Below are positions 13,221-23,567 of a stretch of DNA of 64,000 nucleotides, piece by piece. The DNA lies in assembly GCA_027257055.1 (NCBI GenBank), contig JAPVLO010000007.1, positions 8,928,001-8,992,000 of the forward strand, read 5' to 3'. The DNA comes from Cephalopachus bancanus (Eukaryota; Chordata; Mammalia; Primates; Tarsiidae). The notes under the pieces were generated by a model that was not told where the DNA came from, searched no databases, and saw only the letters and a program-made list of their open reading frames with translations. The stretch's first letter is position 1; every line of letters starts with the position of its first letter. The position numbers were made by a program, and so were the translations under genes.

Positions 13221-13394
13221 CGGACCAGGCTCTGGTCAAGCCATATCCTCAGAGATACCCGGGGCCTGAGAGGTGGGAGGCACTCGCAGCTATGGGAGAG
13301 GCTCAGGGTTCGGGCCTCGGCCCTGCTTTCTAGTTGTGACCTAGGGCAACTTCTCCCTAAGCCTCAGTTTGCCCATTTGCCAAATGGAAATGGC

Positions 13395-13604
13395 CGCGGG
13401 TTCGAGATCCACCTGGGCAAGTTGGCGAGACCTCGTCTCTACAGTAAATCAAAAACTAGCTGGGTGTGGTAGCGCACACCTGTAGTTCCGGCTACTTGGA
13501 AGGCTGAGGCGGAAGGATGGCTGGAGCCCAGCAGGTCAAGGCTGCAGTGGCTGGGAGTGTGCCACTGCGCTCCAGTCTGGGTGACAGACTCCATCTCAAA
13601 AAAA
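13395..13604 (+). mobile_element. Alu SINE, 5' truncated, lineage-type right arm
   Basis: It carries ggttcgagatccacctgggc and tctacagtaaatcaaaaa, features shared with the younger Alu family in this window, and ends in an A tail at 13597. Confidence 0.82.
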
Positions 13605-16600
13605 AAAAGGAAATAGTAGTGGTGTTTACGTGCGGGGGGAGGCTCGGAGCACCGGGCTGCCCCAAGTATTGTTGCTGTTGGTATCATGGTTCTTACAAGT
13701 ACAGCGAGTTTGGGCTGTGAACCAGACCACCCGCCCTCTCCTGTTGTGTCCCCCCATCCACCTCTGTGACCAACTGGCAGTGAGCCCTGTGGTCACAAGA
13801 GAGTTGAGCCTAGGGCAGAGGGCAGCGGCAGGACTCATCCCACATTTGCCTCCACACTGGGCGTTTGGCCTCACATCCAGGGAGAGGGGCGGTCTGTCAG
13901 ATTAGGGAAACTGAGGCAGGGCCAGTGAGGCTCCCTGTCTGCCATGGGTAGTTGAGTGGTCTGAGGCCCTTCTCAACCAGAAGTCCAAAGCCGCCCTGCG
14001 ATGTCTTGGGTTTCGCCCGCTCAGCCCTTAACAGTAAAACTGTTAAGTAAGTTGCCAGCCATTAGGGCCAGGCAGCCTTGCCCACGGCTCGGGATCCCCG
14101 GATATGGGGGCGTGGCGACCTGGGTCGGCCCTGGAGTGGGTCCAGCCAGCCTCCCTGTGCTCTAGCAACAGCTTCAGGTGCACAGGAGGATTCTGGGAGC
14201 GGTTGTGGTGCAGAGTCATGGCCCTGTGGGTGCTGCTGCTCCTGTGGATGTTTGGGGCTCGACACGGATGCCCTTGGGCATGGGGCATCCACCCACCCTG
14301 GTCTTTGCTGATTGATTGGTGATGGCTGTCTAGAGAGGCGTGTGGACCTGGTGGGGCAAGAGCTCATGTTTGAGTAGCAATGCCTGCCGTGGGTGCAGGA
14401 CTGAGCAGCAGAGGTATGGATGCTGAAGCCCTGGCATCCAGGCAGGGCCCAGGCAGATAGAGTCGAAGTGTGGCTTACCCTGGCCCAGGTGGGTTCTGGG
14501 ACTAAGCCTGTGTAGCTCCAGCCTCCCTGCTGCCAGAGGGAACATAGCAGGGCCCAGGAATCGTGGCTGATCTCGGTGTGTGACCTTTGCCAGCGAGCTT
14601 GTGCGTGGTCTGTGTCCCAGAGAAGTGAGTCTGTGTCCCCCAAAGACAGGGTCCTCCAGGAAGCAGCCCCGTGGGTGTGAAGGCCTCACGTCCAGGCCAA
14701 GGGTGGCCAAGGGTGGTCGTCGGGAGGCCTGGTGCTGCTGGAGGGGTATGTACAGGATTGGCACTCGGCAGGGCTGGGTGGGGACTGCCCAGGCCTAGTT
14801 GGAGATACTGGTGTCCCCTTCCCTGTGGGTAAGATGAATCAGTTGCCCCCTGCTGGCCTCTGCCCTTCTCTGCCTACCCCTCTGTCCCTGCCTCAGGCCC
14901 CAGTGCCCGCCTACATGGAGCCCTCCCGGATTTCCTGATAACCACCCCTCTGCGGCTCTCTGCCGTCTGGTGAGCACTGTGCACAGCATCTGGGAGCACT
15001 CCCGTATGCTGGGTGCACCCCAGCCTCTGTGATGGGCTCACCAAGGGCCCTCAGGGCAGGTGGGGGCCTGGTCCCTCCCAGCCCCTCCATGCCCCATCCT
15101 GAGCACAGTCTGGGACCCTTGGAAGTCTTCTTCCCGCGGAGTCTGGCCCCCAGCCCATGGCCTGCAGCAGTGCCTAGCCTGGTGCGTTCGTGTTTCTTTT
15201 TCGCAGTGTTCCCTTCCCCTCCCCTCCCCGTGTGAGTTTTCCGGGCCTGTGTCTTCATGGAGTTGGTGGCCCCGAGAACCAGTGGTCACCTCCGGGCTCA
15301 TGGAGCCCTGTGCTCATTTCTGGGGGCAGTTTCCTCACTCTGCAGACACAGACGCTGGCAAGCAGATAGCCCTGCCCTGGGCCAAGTCCGGCAGAGTCAG
15401 GAGGGTCCTGCAGGGTGTTCCCCCACCCACTGGGCCTGGGGGCCTCTTCTGTGGCCCCAGTGTCCCTCGGCCCCACTGGCCCCATAGCCTCAGCCCCTGT
15501 CTCGCCACCGCTGTCTGGGTCCCGCGGCTGCCAGGGCCCGGGACAGGGACAAAGGCGGCCACACCTCCCTCTCTGCAGCCTGGCATGGGCCCTGGAGACG
15601 GTGGGTGGGGAGTGCTGGGGTGAAGAGTGCACAGGACTGGGGACAGGGAATTGCAGGCGGGCAGGGGGACGTGGGTGTTACACAAAGCTGCCCTGTGTGT
15701 CCCCTGAATGTGGCTTTATCTCGGCGCTGACGCCCCAGCCTGGGCCCTGCAGATCAGCCTGGGCCGCCCTGACCCGGGACCCGCTGCGTCTGGGGACACA
15801 AGAGACGTGGCTGCAATGACTGGGATCTGAGGCCTGGCCTCTCCGGCAGAGACAGGCGGGTCCCGCAGTCACAGACCCTGATCAGTCCATCCTTCCTGCC
15901 ACCCCTCGGGGGGAGGCACTTCCCCCAGGAGCAGAGCCCAGATTCAGGCTGACTCCCTCTCCCTGGCGCCATGCTGACCTGGGGCAGTAGCACGCCTTCA
16001 CTTTGGGAGCCTGTCACTTTCCTTCTGGGCCTGTGTCCTCACCTGTGAGTGGGGCGCGGGGGGGGGCAGGTGAGGAACGCACCTGTTCTCAGGTATGCTT
16101 GGCCCGCGGTGCTGCTGGCTGGGTCACTCTGTCGTGGGGCCGTCCTGGGCGCTGGGGGATGCCAGCAGCATCCCCAGCCACCACCTGCTCCGTGCCAGCA
16201 GCACCCCCCATTGTGACTGTCATGTGTCCCTGGGGGCACTGATGCAGTAGCATTGCAAACAGTGGTGCCGAGTGTGTGCAACGACCTGGGAGGTGGGCAT
16301 TCTGGAAAACCTGGCTGAGAGGAAGAGGCAGCCGGAGGACACAGGCAGGCAAGGGGAGAGGCTCCCACCATGTTGCAGCCAGGCGCCGTCCTAGTAGGAC
16401 ATATTGCAATGCTGCTCAAAGCCTTGGGAAAGCCGGGCTGGTGGCGGAGGCCGTGGCCTGTGCGGGGTTGGGCGCCTGCTTGGGCGTCTGTGTGGCCTGC
16501 GCGCCTGACACCTCAGCCCTCGTGCCTGTGGTTCTTCGGGTCCTACCCGAGAGCCGTCTGCGGCCGCTCCCATTCCATCCCCCCTCTGGGGAGGAGGCCC

Positions 16601-17080
16601 CAAGCAAGCTGCACTGGGCTTGAACCCGTGGCTGGGGCGTCTGCTTGTGAATGCCCGGGCGGCACCGGGGCATTGTCCCCACCCGTGTGCCGGCTGGGTC
16701 TGGGGCGTTGCCTTCCTGGCCTTCCTGTGCACCCAGGGCGGGGGGGTGCCCTGGGCTGGGCGGGGCCGTGGAGCCTCCCCGCCAAGGCTGCCTCTTCCCA
16801 AGGACCCGGCATCTGGCCCAGCACGGGGGCTCTGCTGGCTGGCACTGGGATCGACCAGCTGCCGAGGCCGCGCGGCACAGGCCCGCTCAGTCAGCAGAAA
16901 CCACCGGGCAGGATCAAAATAACCTCCTTCCTGTCCCAGCACTCGAGGGCTTTTCCGCCTCCTAGAGGGAAAGCAAACCCAAAAAAAACCTTATGAAAGC
17001 GAGAATCGCGACACCTGCCGCCGTCTGCCCTGTGGTTTTTCTGAGGCCTCTTCGCCAAGAGGAGGGGTCGTTAGAACTCC
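13605..17080. other. GC-rich intronic sequence without recognisable exon
   Basis: No SINE or LINE is recognised. It is locally CpG-containing around 16400-16880. Long open frames run on both strands, as expected from high GC content, without familiar domains. An unannotated alternative first exon cannot be excluded. Confidence 0.4.
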
Positions 17081-17084
17081 TGTC

Positions 17085-17338
17085 CTGTTGGGGGTGGTGT
17101 GTGTGTGCGCTGTGTCTGCGGGTCTGTTGTCTGTGTTTGTGTTGGGGAGTGTGTTTTGGGGTGTTGTGTGTGTGGGCGTGTTGGGGTGTGTCCATTGGGG
17201 TGTTGTGGGTGGAGGAATGTTGACGTGTGGAGGAGTGTCAAGGTGTGTGTCGGGGTGTTTGGGGCATGTGTTGGGGTGCTGCTGTGTTAGGGGTGTCAGG
17301 GCATGTGTGCTGGGGTGTTGTGTGTGGAGGACTGGGCA
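17085..17338 (+). repeat. GT/GGGGTGT minisatellite
   Basis: Irregular units such as gtgttggggtgttgtgtgtg are repeated over about 250 bp. The plus strand is almost free of C and the minus strand is C/A-rich. It lies about 490 bp before the transmembrane exon. Confidence 0.8.
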
Positions 17339-17827
17339 CGTATGGGTTTGTGCACACGCACCCACTTGGCGCTCCTTTCTGTCCTACCCCAGAACCCCAA
17401 CCCCACGCCTGTGCAAGCACCCCCACACCCCATTCGGGGTCCCCTGCTCCTCTCGGCTGCCCCTGCCCAGGTCCCCCTGAACAGGTGAGGGGGCCGTGTC
17501 CCCCTGCCTCAGCCCTTGCCCAGCAGCAGGAAGCTGGTGTCCGGGGCTTCCTCTGTGCGGGTCAGGGGCTCAGAGTCCTCCTTGCCCATCCCGTTGCCTC
17601 GGTGGGGTCAGTCCCACGAGGGGGCGCTGGGGTCGGGGCCCTGCCCTGCATGGTCTTCTAGAAGTCCTCCTCCCAGCCTCCCCAGGGAGCTGCCCCAGGT
17701 GCACTCCAGCCCTGGGCCGTGAGCTTAGTGGGAGGGAGCCCACGGGCTTCCCTGAGGCGCCACATCCACGGGTGTAGAGGGTCCCGCGTCCCACGTCTGC
17801 CTCTCACACCACTCTCTGTCCCCGCAG

Positions 17828-17982
17828 CCGAGCTGGAGTTCGTGCAGATCCTGGTCATCGTGGTGGTGATGATGGTGATGGTGGTGGTGATCACCTGCCT
17901 GCTGAGCCACTACCGGCTGTCAGCGCGCTCCTTCATCAGCCGCCATGGCCAGGGCCGCCGGAGGGAGGATGCCCTGTCATCG
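17828..17982 (+). CDS. PMEPA1: PMEPA1 transmembrane exon
   Basis: The acceptor is a pyrimidine-rich tract ending cccgcag at 17827, and the donor is gtgagt at 17983. The exon is 155 bp: two bases complete a codon split with the upstream exon, then 51 codons. The split codon ends in CC, so it encodes Ala or Thr depending on which upstream exon is joined. This fits the known human isoforms with alternative N-termini. The exon encodes ELEFVQ, the whole membrane span, and the cytosolic start [21 protein letters not shown]. The membrane span is written with near-repetitive GTG/ATG/GTC codons. Confidence 0.96.
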
Positions 17983-20900
17983 GTGAGTGCATCCTGGGGG
18001 CCTGCGGGAGGGCTGAGAGGGGAGCTTGCCGTGGGGGACGGGGCGGGCCTGGGGGTTCCACACTTCCTCTGCTGACTCTGAGCCCCCTAGTATGCCAGTC
18101 ACTCTGCCGGACCCTGGGGCGCAGGCAGATCCCCGCCGTCCTGGGGCTGGTGTCCACAGGCGTGCAGAAGACAGAAACGCCGGGTGGAGACAGGGCAGTG
18201 TGGGGACAGGCCATCGCGGGGCAGGAGTGCGGCAGGGCCCCGGGCATCTCAGGCTGAGCTGTCTCCACCGGGTCACGGGGCTGAGTGAGGTGGCCTGGGC
18301 GAGGCGGAGAGCAGGGGCCTGACAGTCAGCCCATACCCTGGGCATCCAGGATCAGCACAGAACAGGCCTCTGTCATGGCTGACTGTGAACACCCGCCCGC
18401 CCACTACTCTCCTTCCTTTCCCCCTTCCCTCCCTCCCTCCCATGCATTCCACAGATCTCTTCTGAGCTTTCGCGGGGTACCTAGAACTCCCCGTGCGTTG
18501 GGGCAGAGGCCGAGGCCAGGTCTCGAGGACGCAGGTGGGTGGCCTGGATGTAGATAGGGCAGGTGTGCGGATGCATCGTGCACTGGGAAGGTGCTGTGGC
18601 CGTCCATGGCTGGGAGACCCAGGCCGAGCCCTCTGAGGTGGGTAGAGGGAGGCTGGGCTGAGAAGTGCAAGAAGGCAGAGGATCCTGGGGACCCTTGGCC
18701 CTTATGGAAGCCTGAACACGGTGTGTCCGCGGAATTCTGAGCCTCCTCGGCGTTCTGGAAACCCCAGGAACATCCCCTCAACACCCACGGCTTCGGGGTC
18801 AGATGGGGCCATGCGGTTGGGGTACATGTCCTCCAGCTGGATGCCCAACCCACCCCAGGGCCACATCCAGCCCAGTGTCCACCTTCCATGGGCTTATCTC
18901 TAAATGGCTTCCATCTCCATGGCCACCCCACAGTCCAGCAGCACAGGGCAGGGAGTGGCCGTCTGAGAAGAGGCTGGCATCGGGACGCGGAGGCGCATGA
19001 TGCCCGGGGCCCAGGTGCATCTCTGAGCCACTGTTCGCCAGGTGTGGGAAGACTCGCCCACCCGGCAGCCCCAGGTACGGCCTCCCAGTTCTGGGGGTGC
19101 CACAGCTGCAGCTCTGCCCAGAGCATGCTGGCTGTGCCCCAGCCAGCAGGCCTGTCCCTGGCAGGTCTGGGCGTCTCTGCTTGCATCAGCCCCAGCCTCA
19201 GTGCGTCACCAGCTTGTCAGGGCGTGGAGGTCAGCTCTGGGACCTGACGGGAACCCCGGGAGCCCTCCCAGAGGCCTGGCATGACTCCGGGGTACAGACC
19301 TCGCATCTGCTGCTCTGAAGGCATCTATTGCGTCGAAAGGCCGGGCTCACCTGTTTATTTGTGATCACCCCGGCAACGGGCGCCACCGGGCGATACAAAC
19401 TGCACAGCACATCTGCTGCCAGAGACCTCACAGGTTCACCCCACTTTACAGAGGAGAAATGGGTGATCACAGAGGGGGATGTCTGCCCAGGGCTGGAGAG
19501 CTTCTCAGTGGCACTTGGAAGAGCTACAGCGTGTCCTGTCCTCCCTTCAATCTGGGGAGAGTGAGGGCCCAGAGGGCATTCCAGAAGACACCAGCCTGGG
19601 TGGCTCGTGCTGCAGGCTGGGCTTGTCTTGCGCCTCTGAGCCTCAGTGTGTGCGGTGGGGTGAAGCAGGCTCCTCTCCGGCCAACTCTGGGAGGGTCCCT
19701 GGACCCCTGAGGCTAACAGAAAGTCCACCCAGCTGCCTGCACAGGCTCGCAGATGCCCAGCTGGGTAAACCTGGAACCTTATTAGGCTGAAGTAGAGCGT
19801 GGCAGTTCCCCTGGGGACCTGCCAACCAGACAGGACAAGGAGGCATCTCCTGGCCCTGTGACCTCCCGTAGAGACCCAAGCACAGCTGCTGCCTGCCTGG
19901 GGCCTGACCCCATGTTCCACTGGCCCTCCCTAGCCCTGCCCCTGCCATGGCTGCCTGGCTGTGAGGAAGAAGGGCCGTCAAGGGGGAGGGGCCTGGAGCT
20001 GGGGAGCTGTACCCTGGCGGAGGCAAGAGGCCCCTCAGAGGCCGCTCAAGTGCCTCGAAGACCAGCAGCGTCTGCGGTCACTGGGAGCTTGTTAGATGCA
20101 CCCCTGCCCCAGCTGAGCCCCTGCCACAGAATCTGCATTTCTGCAAAGTCTGGCTTAGGAGGACTCCGTGTGCACCAGGCAGACGCTGGGGAAAGTCCGG
20201 GAGCGGGGTGGACTTCAGCCATCTACTGGAGGGAGGCACAAGCTGCCTCAGCCGGGGATGCACTGAGGATCGTGAGGAGAGGGGGAGCCATCAGAAGTGG
20301 CTGCAGGTCTGGCTTTGCAGCTTGAAGGATGCCAGGGCCATCTCCTGAGTTAGGGAGCAAGGTGAGACCTGACCTTTCTCAGGGCTTTCCAGAAGGAACT
20401 GATTCAGTGGCCTCGGAGCCCCCTAGTGGCTACGTGGAGAACTGCCACCATCTGGCAGTTCCTCCCCAGGCCACCGGGTGAGATGTGTCCTACCTGGGAG
20501 CCTTCCAGAAAATCTGCCCCCAAGGAGACTTCCTGGGTGATGGGTTTGTTTGTTATCTCACTGGTGGCGACAGGCTTCTGGTATATAAACATGCCCGGAA
20601 CTTGCCAAATCACATCCTTTGAATATGAATTGATTGCATGGTGGTTATGTCTCTATTTCAGTGAAGCTATAACATTAACAGACGTCCTCTCCCCCAGGAC
20701 CGGGTGCTCCTTGGTGTCTTGGGGACAGCTCAGGTGAGCCAGTGCCAGCCTCAGGTTCCACTTTCCTACTGGAACCTCAGAGCAGGTGACCCATGCTGCA
20801 TGGGGCGGCCACTCCGTCCCTGCACCTGGCCCAAGCTGGGCACGGAAGGGCACCCTATTCCTTCTTTGCTGGTGACCACATCAGTTTTTATGGCAGAACA

Positions 20901-22642
20901 GCCACCACAGGCACTTTAACTGCCCTGTTTCTTTACCTATAAACGGGGACATCAGTGATCACAGATCCATAATACAGCGGAGAGCAGACTGGAGAGAGAG
21001 AAATGAATACGTGACTGAGGCGACCCCAGGCAGGCCAGGTTAGGTCATGGGAGAAGCCTTTGGATGATGGTGTTGGTGTCGCAGGGGACCCTGGGACTGC
21101 CGGTCGGGAAGGGGCCGGCATGCAGTGGGGCTGCCCTGCCAAGGCCCCTCGGCACGTGCTGAGCATGTCGAGACTGTGGGGAGTGAGTCCCTGCGACGGG
21201 CAGGAGCACAGTGGGGGCACGGGCATGTTCACTTGCTCCCTGGGGCCCACACGGGCTCCAGGTGGTTTTAACATTGGCCCTAAGTTCCTGAGCAAGTCCA
21301 TGAGGCGAGTTCTGTAATGACTCACGTTTTTAGGCACAGAAACCGGAAGTTCAAGCATTTGTCCCAGACCACCGAGCAAGTACCAGCCCAGACTGGGAAA
21401 GCAGGGCCGGGGCGGGCAGGGGTAGGGTGGGTGGGGGCTAGGGGTGTGACGTTGTTGGATGCTGCTGAGAAGGGGACTCCAAAGTCGGGCATATGCTTTG
21501 GGAAGTGTGAAGCTGGATTTTCGGGGACAGCTGTGGGAGCCCAGAGATCAGTGCAGAGGCACCTGTGGCCGTGTCCTTGTGAAGTCCCCAAGGCTGGGAC
21601 AGGCAGGGATGCAGAGGATGAACGGGTTTGAGATCTGATTCCAGACAGAAGTCTTGGAGTGGAAGCCGGCCGAGCCTCCACTGCTCCAGCCTCTACCCCC
21701 CACGGACCCCGCCTGTCCCTCTCATCCCTTTGCAGGAAGGATGCCTGTGGCCCTCGGAGAGCACGGTGTCAGGCAGCGGAATCCCTGAGGTAAGAGCCCT
21801 CCACTCCTCCCCAAAGAGGTGTCCTTTTGGCCGGGACCCTCCTGCAGGATTGTCCGTCCTGGCACCGAGGGAGCAGCCCATTGTCCCCGCAGCATGGGGC
21901 ACAAACACTGCCCCAATTTCGAGGTCCAAGGCGCGGCTTTGTGGTGCGGGTCACACCCCGGGGCCCTGGTGGGATCAGGCTGAAGCTGAGGCTGGTCCCA
22001 GCTGCTCCTCCCCCTCCCCCGGAAAGCCAAATCTCAGGACCTGCTCTTGGGGGTCTCGAGACCACCGGTCCCCTCACCGCGCTCTGCTCCCTCCAGCCGC
22101 AGGTCTACACCGCACCCCGGCCTGCCGACCGCCTGGCCGTGCCCCCGTTCGCCCAGAGGGACCGCTTCCACCGTTTCCAGCCCACGTACCCATACCTGCA
22201 GCACGAGATCGACCTGCCCCCGACCATCTCGCTGTCGGACGGGGAGGAGCCCCCGCCCTACCAGGGCCCCTGCACCCTCCAGCTGCGGGACCCCGAGCAG
22301 CAGCTGGAGTTGAACCGCGAGTCGGTGCGTGCACCCCCCAACAGGACCGTCTTTGACAGTGACCTGATGGACGGCGCCAGGCTGGGCGGCCCCTGCCCCC
22401 CCAGCAGTAACTCGGGCATCAGCGCCACGTGCTACCGCGGGGGCGGACGCGTGGAGGGGCCGCCACCCACCTACAGCGAGGTCATCGGCCACTACCCCGG
22501 CCCTTCCTTCCAGCACCAGCAGAGCAGCGGGCCGCCCTCCTTGCTGGAGGGGACCCGTCTTCACCACACACACCTCGCCCCCCTGGAGAGCGCGGCCATC
22601 TGGAGCAAAGACAAGGATAAACAGAAGGGACACCCTCTCTAG
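17828..22642 (+). CDS. PMEPA1: PMEPA1 (TMEPAI), coding exons 2 to 4; first exon lies upstream of the window
   Basis: PMEPA1 is a single-pass membrane protein of Golgi, endosomes and lysosomes. It dampens TGF-beta signalling by binding SMAD2/3 and recruits NEDD4-type ubiquitin ligases, including in androgen-receptor turnover (established family knowledge). The join 17828-17982, 21736-21789, 22097-22642 reads 250 residues without a break. Counting from the first whole codon, residues 4-27 are a hydrophobic V/I/M-rich transmembrane segment. Then come the basic stretch QGRRRE, a PPPY motif at 121-124, the SMAD-interaction motif PPNR at 149-152, PPTY at 192-195 and the C-terminus KGHPL. Adding the 37 residues of the human long-isoform first exon puts these motifs at 158, 186 and 229, as in human. 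The first exon is not in the window, so the start codon cannot be given. Compared with the human protein as I remember it, there are scattered conservative substitutions and no indels. Identification is very secure. Confidence 0.97.
17983..21735 (+). other. PMEPA1: PMEPA1 intron between the transmembrane exon and the 54-bp exon
   Basis: The intron is 3753 bp with GT-AG ends and is GC-rich. It holds a pyrimidine tract (18412-18440) and MIR-like fragments (around 19340-19460 and 21320-21400). Unlike most of the window it contains no recognisable Alu. I see no further exon in it. Confidence 0.85.
21736..21789 (+). CDS. PMEPA1: PMEPA1 54-bp exon
   Basis: This is an 18-codon, phase 0-0 exon between tttgcag and gtaaga, encoding [18 protein letters not shown]. 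Because both boundaries are in phase, skipping it would keep the frame and remove 18 residues between the membrane-proximal region and the PY-motif region. It matches the human peptide almost residue for residue. Confidence 0.95.
21790..22096 (+). other. PMEPA1: short PMEPA1 intron
   Basis: This 307 bp intron runs from gtaaga to ctccctccag. It joins two phase-0 boundaries, so retention or skipping of neighbouring exons is testable in RNA. No repeat is seen in it. Confidence 0.93.
22097..22642 (+). CDS. PMEPA1: PMEPA1 terminal coding exon
   Basis: The acceptor is ctccctccag at 22096. The exon has 181 codons and a TAG stop at 22640-22642. It holds PPPY (22250-22261), the SMAD-interaction motif PPNR (22334-22345) and PPTY (22463-22474), and ends with [12 protein letters not shown]. 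It is CpG-rich, unlike the flanking introns. The upstream intron is only 307 bp. Confidence 0.97.
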   Translation, partial: PQVYTAPRPADRLAVPPFAQRDRFHRFQPTYPYLQHEIDLPPTISLSDGEEPPPYQGPCTLQLRDPEQQLELNRESVRAPPNRTVFDSDLMDGARLGGPCPPSSNSGISATCYRGGGRVEGPPPTYSEVIGHYPGPSFQHQQSSGPPSLLEGTRLHHTHLAPLESAAIWSKDKDKQKGHPL

Positions 22643-22764
22643 GTGTCCCCGTGTTCCGGCCGGCCGCCACGGCGGAAGGGCCGGACACACCGCGCTTCTG
22701 GACGAGGGGCAGGAGGAGGCGGGGGACGCCGGCGTGCGGGTGGGCCGTCCTCTCCCACCGCCCG

Positions 22765-23250
22765 TGTATAAATATTTACATGTGATGTCTGGTCTGAATG
22801 CACAAGCCAAGAGAGCTTGCAAAAAACCACGTTTCTTTGTTGAGCTGTGTCTTGAAGGCAAAAGAGAAAAAAAGCCCTACAGTAGTCTTTCTGTTTCTAG
22901 TTGTGCTGCGTGTGTGGACGCTTCCTTTTGTTTATGATGATTTCACTTAACTTTAAAGACATATTTGCACAAAACCTTTGTTTAAGGATCTGCAATATTA
23001 TATATATAAATATATATAAAATAAGAGAGGCTGTATTGCGAGGGCAGGAGTATTTTTGTATTAGAAGAGGCCTATTAAAAAAAAAAGTTGTTTTCTGAAC
23101 TAGAAGAGGAAAAAAAAAAATGGCAATTTTTGAGTGCCAAGTTGGAAAGTGTGTATTACCTTGTAAAGAAAAAAAAATTACAAAGCAGGGGTTTAGAGTT
23201 ATTTATATAAATGTTGAGATTTTGCACTATTTTTTAATATAAATATGTCA
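22765..23250 (+). promoter_or_regulatory. AU-rich block of the PMEPA1 3' UTR
   Basis: This stretch has ATTTA-type pentamers (tataaatatttaca near 22765; ttatttatataaatg near 23200), long A runs and alternating TATATA at 22998-23020. Such AU-rich elements commonly control mRNA stability. The role here is inferred from sequence alone. Confidence 0.55.
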
Positions 23251-23561
23251 GTGCTTGTTTGATGGAAACTTCTCTCGTGTCTGTTGAGGGAGAAATGTCG
23301 AGATTGCAGAGTCAACATCAGACAGGGGGTGAGCCTCCCCCAGAGTCTGAAAAGGGGTCCTGTCCCCAGGGGGCTGCTTTCCTTGAAAAATGGACGCTCT
23401 GTCCAGGGATAGGTGGTCACCGCGTTATACATTCCTTCCCCAAGGAGACACATTTCCACCCCCCTTCTGGGCCAGAACAGCCTTGAAATCACAAACAGAA
23501 TAGGACAGTTACCACAGAGGCACCAAGTTCCAGGTGGTGGTTTTGCCTTTCCCAAAATGAA

Positions 23562-23567
23562 AATAAA
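23562..23567 (+). terminator. proximal polyadenylation signal of PMEPA1
   Basis: A canonical AATAAA is followed within 25-45 bp by a T-rich downstream element (tttttcctcttcttttatt). It would give a 3' UTR of about 0.95 kb. Confidence 0.75.

Larger units (their letters stand above)
1..17827 (+). other. PMEPA1: 3' part of PMEPA1 intron 1
   Basis: In human the exon before the transmembrane exon lies tens of kilobases upstream, so this whole stretch is best read as intron. I searched it for another coding exon and for an alternative first exon ending ATGG, and recognise none. It holds SINEs, LINE-1 remnants, MIR fragments and GC-rich simple repeats, listed separately. The many open frames have no recognisable protein similarity and are mostly GC-rich or Alu-derived. 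Confidence 0.7.

Noticed and set aside
22034..22861. A 275-codon minus-strand open frame opposite the last PMEPA1 exon.
   Set aside because: It is the shadow of a GC-rich coding exon and has no independent similarity.
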